DNA of 5,956 nucleotides from Candidatus Omnitrophota bacterium (GTDB taxonomy: Bacteria; Omnitrophota; Gorgyraeia; 2-02-FULL-51-18; JAGOUK01): contig JAGVCY010000169.1 in assembly GCA_020058965.1 (NCBI GenBank), positions 1 through 5,956 of the forward strand, in the 5' to 3' direction. The position numbers and the translations under genes are program-made. The notes under the pieces were generated by a model that saw only the letters and a program-made list of their open reading frames with translations, had not been told where the DNA came from and made no database searches. Of the stretch, positions 1 through 5,397 are shown one piece after another. Within the stretch, counting starts at the first letter, position 1. Every line of letters starts with the position of its first letter.

Positions 1-1197
1 ATCGACATCGTGCTCGGCGAGGGCGTCGCCGAAATCGGCGGATTGCATGTGCTCGGCACGGAACGGCACGAATCCCGCCGCATCGACAATCAGCTGCGCG
101 GCCGCACGGGCCGGCAAGGCGACCCGGGTTCGTCACAGTTTTTTCTGGCGCTCGAGGACGACCTCATGCGCATCTTTGGATCGGACCGCCTCGGCGGGAT
201 CATGCAAAAGCTCGGAATGCAGGAAGGTGAGGCGATCCAGCACCCGCTCGTTTCGCGCTCCATCGAAACAGCTCAAGCGCGCGTCGAGTCGCGCAACTTC
301 GACATCCGCAAAGAACTCCTCAAATACGACGACATCATGAACCTTCAGCGCATCGCGATCTACACCGAGCGGCTTCGAGTGCTGGAAGGTCAAAACTTGA
401 AGGAATATTACGGCGATTGTTTTGAAGAGATCATTGAGGACGCCGCCAAGGGGCTCGAAAAGGCCTCGGCCGAATCGGACGACGCCGCGTGTGAAGAACA
501 GCGTAAATCGGTCGCGGACTATTTGAAGTCAGTGTTCCCGCAGGCGCCGGCTCCCGAGTTTTTGACGGACGCGGCCGCGTTTAAGGAAAAGTTCACCGTG
601 CAGGTGCGCGCGTTTTACGACGAAAAGGAAAAAGAATTCGGGCCCGAAGTGTTGCGCCGCATCGAAGGAATGATCATGCTGGAGGTGATCGACAACAAGT
701 GGAAGGACCACTTGCGCGGTATGGACGAGCTCCGAGAGGGCATCGGACTCCGCGCGTACGGCCAAAAAGATCCGATCGTCGAATACCGCCGCGAAGGATT
801 CGGAATGTTCGAGGAAATGACCCGCAAGATCAAGGAAGACGCCGTGAGTTTTGTGCTCCGCGCGCAGCCGATGCGGACCGAGGAGTTATCGGTGGAGCCC
901 GCCGCCCCGTCACTTGAAAAATTCAAGTTCGAACATCCGACCGCCCAGTCCGCCATTCCCTCGTTTGGCGCGCCTCAAGCAGGCGAACGGCGAACCGACG
1001 GATCGAACGGTTCGGGGGCGGGTCGGATGAACCGACCGGCAGACCTGCCGCCCGGATTTCCGCCGCGTCAACGCCCGGGTGTGCCCGCGCCTGCCGCCGC
1101 CCCCGAGCCCCTGCACCGCGAAGACCCAAAAATCGGCCGCAACGACGCCTGCTCCTGCGGCAGCGGAAAAAAATTCAAGAAATGCCACGGCGCCTGA
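1..1197 (+). CDS. secA: Protein translocase subunit SecA, C-terminal part (5' end outside window)
   Basis: ATPase motor that pushes preproteins through the SecYEG channel at the inner membrane. The frame is open from base 1 and the last 398 residues are present. The fragment begins in nucleotide-binding domain 2 with DIVLGEGV, followed by [13 protein letters not shown] and the helicase motif [13 protein letters not shown] (fragment residues 31-41, arginine-finger region). Next come the long scaffold helix ([17 protein letters not shown]), the helical wing, and the two-helix finger around [13 protein letters not shown] with the tip tyrosine kept in [10 protein letters not shown] proline/glycine-rich linker (about 303-375) leads to the SEC-C zinc motif CSCGSG...KKCH (Cys384, Cys386, Cys395, His396), which in known SecAs binds SecB or the ribosome. 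The short DIVLG-to-GGLH spacing resembles Bacillus SecA and lacks the E. coli insert. The stop is TGA at 1195-1197; lnt follows 34 nt later. Identification is secure. Confidence 0.98.
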   Translation: MDIVLGEGVAEIGGLHVLGTERHESRRIDNQLRGRTGRQGDPGSSQFFLALEDDLMRIFGSDRLGGIMQKLGMQEGEAIQHPLVSRSIETAQARVESRNFDIRKELLKYDDIMNLQRIAIYTERLRVLEGQNLKEYYGDCFEEIIEDAAKGLEKASAESDDAACEEQRKSVADYLKSVFPQAPAPEFLTDAAAFKEKFTVQVRAFYDEKEKEFGPEVLRRIEGMIMLEVIDNKWKDHLRGMDELREGIGLRAYGQKDPIVEYRREGFGMFEEMTRKIKEDAVSFVLRAQPMRTEELSVEPAAPSLEKFKFEHPTAQSAIPSFGAPQAGERRTDGSNGSGAGRMNRPADLPPGFPPRQRPGVPAPAAAPEPLHREDPKIGRNDACSCGSGKKFKKCHGA

Positions 1198-1231
1198 TGC
1201 CGGGGCCGCTTCGCGAACGCGCAAGACGATA

Positions 1232-2866
1232 ATGTTCCTGACCGTTTATTTTAAAGAAATATCCCTTCTTATTCTTTACGCCGTCATCCAGTCGGTGATA
1301 TTTCATTTTCCACAGGCGTGGCCGCTCGCGTTTGTCTCGCTCGTTCCGCTGTTTTTTTTGATGTATTACTGCGCGGGGCCCAAGGAAGCGCTGACCGTCG
1401 GGTACATCGCGGGACTCTTGCAGACGGCCGGAACTTTTTATTGGATCCTGCACGTTACCAAGGCCGGATATATCGCGATGTGTGTGTATCTGGGGACTTT
1501 TACCGCCCTGTACGCCCTTCTGGCTTACAATGCCGTGCAGGTGCTCGCGTTGGCGGGTTCGCCCGGGTTCCGATGGGCGTGGCTCAAGATTCTTACGCTG
1601 TCATCGCTCTGGGTGCTCATCGAATTCATCCGTTCCAACATTCCCATCATGCGCTTTCCGTGGGCGCTGCTCGGCTATTCCCAATGGAAAAATCTACCCT
1701 TCATCCAATCGGCGGATCTCTGGGGTGCATACGGAATTTCGTTTTTGCTGGCGCTGTCGGCCGCGGCCGTTTTCGCGGCGTGGATGATCGTGCTTCGGTA
1801 TTCCCGCGGACAAATGCGTTTGGCGGAGTATATCGGACAGCTGGTGTTGATGGTCGCGTTTCCGCTGATATTGATCGGCGCGAATGTGACTTATGGCGTA
1901 GGCGCGATCAAGGCAATCCAGGCGTCGGTGACGCCACAGACTCCGAGTTGCCGCATGGCGGTTGTTCAGGGGAATATCCCTCAGGACCAGAAGTGGGACC
2001 CGCGGATACAGGACATGATTTATCGCAAATACGACGGTCTCAGCCGCAATGTGATCATGGACGCGCCGGATATGGTGATCTGGCCTGAGACCGCTTTTCC
2101 CGGGTTTTGGGAAGTCGAACCGGAACTTGCCCAGCGCACCGGGCGGCTGGCGCGGGACATGCGCGCCGAACTGTTGATCGGAGCCCCCACCTACCGCGAG
2201 GCGGAACACGGCGTGCAAAAAATGAACAGCGTGCTTCATATCTCAAAAACGGGCGCCGAACTGCGCCGGCACCACAAGATCCGTCTCGTTCCGTTCGGCG
2301 AGTATGTGCCATTTTTTCAATTTCTGCGTCAGTACTTCGAAACGATCGGGCATTTTACGCCCGGCACGGTGATGACGCTGTTCCGAACGCCGGTGAGTTG
2401 GGGCTTTGGTGTAACGCCGGACAATCGGCCGAGAGCATTTTCGGCGCTGGTGTGCTTTGAAGATATTTTTCCTGACTTCTGCCGCCGTTATGTCCAGAAG
2501 GGGAGCTCCATGCTCATCAATGTCACCAACGACGCCTGGTTCAAGAATTCGACCGGACCCTACCAGCACGCGCAGTCGTCGGTTTTTCGCGCGGTGGAAA
2601 ATCGCGTCCCCGTCGTCCGCGCGGCCAACACGGGCCTGTCCTGCTACATCGACACCACCGGCCGTGTCGTCGACAGCGTGAAGGATAAGGGCAAAGAAAT
2701 CATGATCGCCGGCTTCAAAACGTTCAATGTGACCCTCAACCACCGCCCCGCTTTTTACACCCGCCATGGGGACTGGCTGATCCTAGTTTTATTGACCCTT
2801 TTCATCCTGACCCACCGCCTCTACACCGCCCGCCTCAACGAAAACCCCTCCGACGACACGGACTAA
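1232..2866 (+). CDS. lnt: Apolipoprotein N-acyltransferase
   Basis: Inner-membrane enzyme that transfers an acyl chain from phospholipid to the N-terminal cysteine of apolipoproteins, the last step of lipoprotein maturation after Lgt and LspA. The 544-residue protein has the family layout: about seven hydrophobic segments in residues 10-221, a periplasmic nitrilase-type (CN_hydrolase) domain, and a final membrane helix near 515-529. The catalytic triad is visible as Glu286 in WPETA, Lys349 in RHHKIRLVPFGEYVP and Cys408 in LVCFED, matching E. coli Glu267, Lys335 and Cys387. VVQGNIPQDQKWDP and NVTNDAWF...GPYQHAQ are also typical. The residue after the cysteine is Phe rather than the Tyr of E. 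coli. ATG 1232 is chosen because the hydrophobic N-terminus starts there; the frame runs open back to a GTG at 1079, but that would add a low-complexity Ala/Pro stretch translated from the secA tail. No good Shine-Dalgarno precedes 1232, so expression may depend on secA transcription and translation. Confidence 0.96.
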   Translation: MFLTVYFKEISLLILYAVIQSVIFHFPQAWPLAFVSLVPLFFLMYYCAGPKEALTVGYIAGLLQTAGTFYWILHVTKAGYIAMCVYLGTFTALYALLAYNAVQVLALAGSPGFRWAWLKILTLSSLWVLIEFIRSNIPIMRFPWALLGYSQWKNLPFIQSADLWGAYGISFLLALSAAAVFAAWMIVLRYSRGQMRLAEYIGQLVLMVAFPLILIGANVTYGVGAIKAIQASVTPQTPSCRMAVVQGNIPQDQKWDPRIQDMIYRKYDGLSRNVIMDAPDMVIWPETAFPGFWEVEPELAQRTGRLARDMRAELLIGAPTYREAEHGVQKMNSVLHISKTGAELRRHHKIRLVPFGEYVPFFQFLRQYFETIGHFTPGTVMTLFRTPVSWGFGVTPDNRPRAFSALVCFEDIFPDFCRRYVQKGSSMLINVTNDAWFKNSTGPYQHAQSSVFRAVENRVPVVRAANTGLSCYIDTTGRVVDSVKDKGKEIMIAGFKTFNVTLNHRPAFYTRHGDWLILVLLTLFILTHRLYTARLNENPSDDTD

Positions 2867-2877
2867 GGACTATCCGT
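2858..2877 (+). terminator. Weak terminator-like hairpin after lnt
   Basis: ACGGA (2858-2862) can pair with TCCGT (2873-2877) across a 10-nt loop, spanning the lnt stop codon, and an A/T-rich stretch with TTTT runs follows at 2881-2898. The stem is only 5 bp and the T-tract is interrupted, so this is at best a leaky terminator. It is listed because it is the only candidate between lnt and glmU. Confidence 0.2.
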
Positions 2878-2921
2878 CCCAAATTTTCAAAAATTTTCCG
2901 CTTCCATCCCGAAAGACCCTG

Positions 2922-2930
2922 TGCTAACAT
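2922..2930 (+). promoter_or_regulatory. Possible extended -10 promoter element upstream of glmU
   Basis: TG-C-TAACAT has the TGn extension and four of the six TATAAT positions. A -35-like TTCCAT lies 17 nt upstream at 2902-2907 but matches TTGACA poorly. The site is about 50 nt upstream of the glmU ATG, a reasonable place for a promoter that would separate glmU-prs-rplY from secA-lnt. A small hairpin (ACCCT 2935-2939 with AGGGT 2946-2950) would lie in the leader. The evidence is motif-only, and an A/T-rich gap gives such matches by chance. Confidence 0.25.
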
Positions 2931-2980
2931 ACGCACCCTCGATGTAGGGTAACTACTAACACGGCGCTGAGAATTTTGAT

Positions 2981-4345
2981 ATGCAGTCTGCTCAAAAAGC
3001 TTCGTATGCGAGGCGCGAAGGAGTGCGGTGTGGCGGTAGCCACATTAGCTCCCGAGCAACGAAGCAGACGAAGTTTTTTCAGCAGACTGCAGCCGTAATT
3101 CTCGCCGCGGGGGCGGGGACGCGCATGAAGAGCGAGCTCCCAAAAGTTTTGCACCCCGTTTGCGGGGTTCCGATGCTGGGGCATGTGCTCAGCACGGTCG
3201 AAGCGCTTGGGCTCCGGCGTAAGATAGTGGTCGCCGGCCATTTGATCGCCCAGGTGCATTCGTATGTTGATAAAAGAGCCGAGGTGGTGACGCAGTGGCC
3301 GCCTCGCGGAACAGGCCATGCTCTTTTGCAGACTCGGAAGCAATTCCGGTCTTACTGCGGTTCGGTGCTCGTCTTGTGCGGTGACGCTCCCTTAATTCGG
3401 AGCTCGTCGCTTGAGTCCCTCATCCGTTTCCGCCAGGCAAAAGCCGCCTCTTGTGCCATTCTTACTTTTCAACTCGAACACCCGACCGGTTACGGACGCA
3501 TCGTGCGCGACGCGCGCGGGCGGGTCACGAGCATTGTTGAGGAATTGAACGCGACGGCCGTCGAGAAGGCGATTCGCGAAGTGAATTCGGGCGTTTATTG
3601 CTTTGACGCTCAGGCGCTTTTTAAGGCGCTGGACCGGGTGAAGCCCGATCCGATCAAAAAAGAGATTTATTTGACCGACGCGATCGAGATCCTGGCCCGC
3701 GAGGGCCGTGTCGAAGCGATCAAGACCGATCGGCCGGAAGAAACACTCGGCGTGAACACGCGGAAGGATTTGGCCACCGTGACACGGATCAAGAAGCAGG
3801 AAATTTTGGATCAGCTGATGGCGGACGGGGTCACGATCGTCGACGCGGCTACGACCTTTATCGGCGTGGGCGTGAAGATCGGACAGGACACGGTGATCCA
3901 CCCGAACACGGTGATCGACGGTCCGGCGGTGATCGGGCGGAAGTGCTCAATCGGGCCTTTTGCGCGGATACGGGCCGGAGTGAAGCTCGGCAACGAAGTG
4001 ACGGTAGGAAATTTTGTGGAAGTGGTTCGCTCAACCGTGGGCGACCGGACGCTTGTGAAGCATTTGACCTATCTCGGTGACGCGGAAGTTGGAGCGGATG
4101 TGAATGTCGGCGCGGGAACGATCACGGCGAACTTTGATGGAAAAAATAAGCACCGCACGGTGATCGGAAACAAGGTCAAGGTCGGGAGCGGAACAATTTT
4201 TGTGGCGCCGGTGACGGTGGGCCAGAGCGCGGTCACAGGCGCGGGCGCGGTGATCACGCGGGGGACTCGGGTGAAGCCGGGTCAGACATTTGTAGGTGTG
4301 CCGGCCAAAGCGGCGGTCAAGAATTTAAAGAAAAGGGTGATGTAG
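2981..4345 (+). CDS. glmU: Bifunctional GlmU: GlcNAc-1-P uridyltransferase / GlcN-1-P acetyltransferase, with repeat-derived N-terminus
   Basis: Cytoplasmic enzyme making UDP-GlcNAc, the precursor of peptidoglycan and lipid A, in two steps: acetylation of glucosamine-1-P, then uridylyl transfer. The N-terminal pyrophosphorylase domain shows LAAGAGTRMKSELPKVLHP (41-59), RGTGHAL, LCGDAPL (Asp135), TGYGRI, VNSGVY (Asn202) and GVNTR (Asn259). The C-terminal left-handed beta-helix (about 297-440) shows IGPFARIRAG (Arg331), KHLTYLGDAEVG (catalytic His361), VNVGAGTITANFDG and VGSGTIFVAPVTVG. Oddities: residues 1-37 come from a palindromic repeat and are not family sequence; the helix appears about 30 residues shorter than in E. 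coli or B. subtilis between VIDGPAVIG and IGPFAR; the usual Lys pair after GNFVE is Val-Arg. The normal total length (454) is thus a coincidence of gain and loss. ATG 2981 has only a weak GAGA 8 nt upstream. GTG 3023, with GAGG 9 nt upstream, is an alternative; ATG 3125 would destroy the nucleotide-binding motif. An in-frame TAA sits at 2957-2959. Confidence 0.93.
   Translation: MQSAQKASYARREGVRCGGSHISSRATKQTKFFQQTAAVILAAGAGTRMKSELPKVLHPVCGVPMLGHVLSTVEALGLRRKIVVAGHLIAQVHSYVDKRAEVVTQWPPRGTGHALLQTRKQFRSYCGSVLVLCGDAPLIRSSSLESLIRFRQAKAASCAILTFQLEHPTGYGRIVRDARGRVTSIVEELNATAVEKAIREVNSGVYCFDAQALFKALDRVKPDPIKKEIYLTDAIEILAREGRVEAIKTDRPEETLGVNTRKDLATVTRIKKQEILDQLMADGVTIVDAATTFIGVGVKIGQDTVIHPNTVIDGPAVIGRKCSIGPFARIRAGVKLGNEVTVGNFVEVVRSTVGDRTLVKHLTYLGDAEVGADVNVGAGTITANFDGKNKHRTVIGNKVKVGSGTIFVAPVTVGQSAVTGAGAVITRGTRVKPGQTFVGVPAKAAVKNLKKRVM
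2982..3091 (+). repeat. Long imperfect palindromic repeat, copy 1 (within the glmU start region)
   Basis: Left arm 2982-3004 pairs with right arm 3069-3091 as a 23-position stem with a single C-C mismatch (2993/3080) and one G-U wobble (2999/3074). The 64-nt loop (3005-3068) begins ATGCGAGGCGCGA after one base and ends GCAACGAAGCAGA. It shares both loop ends and the stem plan with copy 2, in the same orientation. The stem starts inside the glmU ATG, and the right arm ends at codon 37, just before the conserved AVILAAG. Four stem positions differ from copy 2 with pairing kept. It could be a mobile palindromic element, an RNA control structure, or both. Confidence 0.9.
3019..3055 (+). repeat. 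37-nt module in the loop of repeat copy 1, with its own hairpin
   Basis: This segment is absent from copy 2, where the flanking sequences GGCGCGA and GCAACG join directly. It contains a 6-bp stem TGTGGC (3029-3034) / GCCACA (3039-3044) with a GGTA loop, and an outer GGAGT (3020-3024) / GCTCC (3048-3052) stem. A CGA at its right end (3053-3055) matches the CGA just left of it (3016-3018), so gain or loss by a short direct repeat is possible. Its length is not a multiple of three, and it sets the reading frame from ATG 2981 into glmU. Confidence 0.75.
4333..4337 (+). promoter_or_regulatory. Ribosome binding site for prs, inside the glmU 3' end
   Basis: AAGGG lies 11 nt upstream of the prs ATG and within the last codons of glmU. 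With only 3 nt between the glmU TAG and the prs ATG, ribosomes finishing glmU could re-initiate on prs (translational coupling, inferred). Confidence 0.55.
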
Positions 4346-4348
4346 CTC

Positions 4349-5305
4349 ATGTCTAAAGCGGAACGACTTTTGCTGGTCAGCGGGAATGCCAATAAGCCGT
4401 TGGCGGAAGAAATTGCCAAGTACCTTTCGATCCCGCTCTGCGGAGCTGTGGTCGACGCGTTCAGCGAAGGCGAAATCCGGGTTCAGGTGTTGGACGATGT
4501 GCGCGGTTCGGATTGCTTCGTGATCCAACCGACCTGTCCCGACCCGAACAAGAATTTGATGGAATTGTTGACGCTGATCGATGCTCTGAGACGCTCCTCG
4601 GCCGATCGGATCACGGCCGTGCTTCCTTATTACGGTTACGCGCGCCAGGACCGCAAGGACCGGCCGCGCGTTCCGATCACGGCCAAGCTCGTTGCCAATC
4701 TGATCACGGTCGCCGGCGCCAGCCGGGTGCTGACGCTGGATCTGCACGCGGGTCAGCTGCAGGGATTTTTTGACATTCCGTTGGATCATTTGTACGCGGT
4801 CAATGTTTTTATCGATCACATGGAACGCAAGAACATCAAGGACCTCGTGGTCGTTTCGCCCGATGTCGGCGGGATCAAGATGGTGCGCGCGTACGCCAAA
4901 AAGATGAATTGTGACTTCGCGGTTGTGGACAAGCGCCGCATCGATGACAAAAAAATTGAAGTGATGAATATTCTCGGTGAAGTGAAGGACAAAAATGTCC
5001 TGATGGTCGACGACATCGTGGCAACGGCCGGCTCGCTGTGCGAAGCCGCCGAAGCCCTGCGCCGCGCGGGAGCGAAGAGCATCTTCGCCGCCGCGACGCA
5101 CGCGATCCTGTCGGGACCGGCGATCGAGCGGATCGATAAGTCATGCATCGACGAATTGTGCGTGACCAATTCGATCCCGTTGTCGAAGGAAAAGCTGCAT
5201 CCCAAGATCAAGGTGCTGTCCGTCGCGCCCTTGTTGGGTGAAGCGATCCGCCGCATTCATCACTCGGAATCCGTGAGCGGCTTGTTCGGTCCGATTGTTA
5301 TTTAG
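4349..5305 (+). CDS. prs: Ribose-phosphate diphosphokinase (PRPP synthetase)
   Basis: Cytoplasmic enzyme that transfers diphosphate from ATP to ribose-5-phosphate, giving PRPP for purine, pyrimidine, NAD, histidine and tryptophan synthesis. The 318-residue protein is full length for class I Prs. It shows FSEGEIRVQ near the N-terminus, the ATP-binding YGYARQDRKDRPRVPITAK (95-113), the metal-binding signature DLHAGQLQGFFD (131-142), SPDVGG (170-175), the catalytic-loop DKRR (Lys195, Arg197; E. coli Lys194 and Arg196), and the ribose-5-phosphate loop VDDIVATAGS (220-229). In that loop the third acidic residue of the common DDxxDT(A/G)G pattern is Ala225, equivalent to E. coli Asp224. The C-terminus EAIRRIHHSESVSGLF is typical. 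It starts 3 nt after the glmU stop; pairing of glmU with prs is a common conserved arrangement. Repeat copy 2 begins 7 nt after its stop. Confidence 0.97.
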   Translation: MSKAERLLLVSGNANKPLAEEIAKYLSIPLCGAVVDAFSEGEIRVQVLDDVRGSDCFVIQPTCPDPNKNLMELLTLIDALRRSSADRITAVLPYYGYARQDRKDRPRVPITAKLVANLITVAGASRVLTLDLHAGQLQGFFDIPLDHLYAVNVFIDHMERKNIKDLVVVSPDVGGIKMVRAYAKKMNCDFAVVDKRRIDDKKIEVMNILGEVKDKNVLMVDDIVATAGSLCEAAEALRRAGAKSIFAAATHAILSGPAIERIDKSCIDELCVTNSIPLSKEKLHPKIKVLSVAPLLGEAIRRIHHSESVSGLFGPIVI

Positions 5306-5311
5306 TTTAGC

Positions 5312-5382
5312 TAAGTTTGCTCAAAAAGCCTCGAATGCGAGGCGCGAGCAACGAAGCAGACGAGGTTTTTTCAGCAAACTTA
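5312..5382 (+). repeat. Long imperfect palindromic repeat, copy 2 (prs-rplY gap)
   Basis: Left arm 5312-5333 pairs with right arm 5361-5382 over 22 positions, with one C-C mismatch (5322/5372) and one G-U wobble (5328/5366), at the same places as in copy 1. The loop is 27 nt (5334-5360) and lacks the 37-nt module of copy 1. GCCTCG at 5328-5333 can alternatively pair with CGAGGC at 5338-5343 across a 4-nt loop. The run TTTTTT at 5366-5371 after CGAGG gives some terminator character, with AAAAA in the opposite arm giving the mirror image on the other strand. The stem ends 2 nt before the rplY Shine-Dalgarno. Confidence 0.92.
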
Positions 5383-5384
5383 AG

Positions 5385-5389
5385 AGGAG
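5385..5389 (+). promoter_or_regulatory. Strong ribosome binding site for rplY
   Basis: AGGAG with an 8-nt spacer to ATG 5398 is near-ideal and decides the start. A nearer ATG at 5390-5392 overlaps the site and meets a stop after three codons, so it is not used. The site begins 2 nt after the copy 2 stem, so the hairpin leaves it single-stranded. Confidence 0.85.
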
Positions 5390-5397
5390 ATGAAGTC

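Noticed and set aside
1079..1231. N-terminal extension of Lnt from GTG 1079, overlapping the secA 3' end
   Set aside because: The 51 added residues are low-complexity Ala/Pro/Thr sequence translated from the secA tail in another frame and do not look like Lnt. The hydrophobic N-terminus begins right after ATG 1232.
2867..2980. Riboswitch or glmS-type ribozyme in the glmU leader
   Set aside because: The gap is only 114 nt, and I see just short 4-5 bp hairpins and no conserved riboswitch core.
2982..3091. tRNA or other known structured RNA gene in repeat copy 1
   Set aside because: The fold is a single long stem with an inner hairpin. There is no cloverleaf, anticodon arm or T-loop motif.
4325..5101. 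Long antisense open frame opposite prs, and a 256-codon + strand open frame at 1318-2088 inside lnt
   Set aside because: Both lie wholly or mainly over confidently identified genes, show no recognisable domain, and are expected in GC-rich coding DNA where alternate frames lack stops.
2982..5382. CRISPR repeats or an insertion sequence explaining the two repeat copies
   Set aside because: Only two copies, 2.2 kb apart, with genes between and no spacers or cas genes. No transposase is present, and no clear target-site duplication flanks either copy, so at most they are non-autonomous elements.
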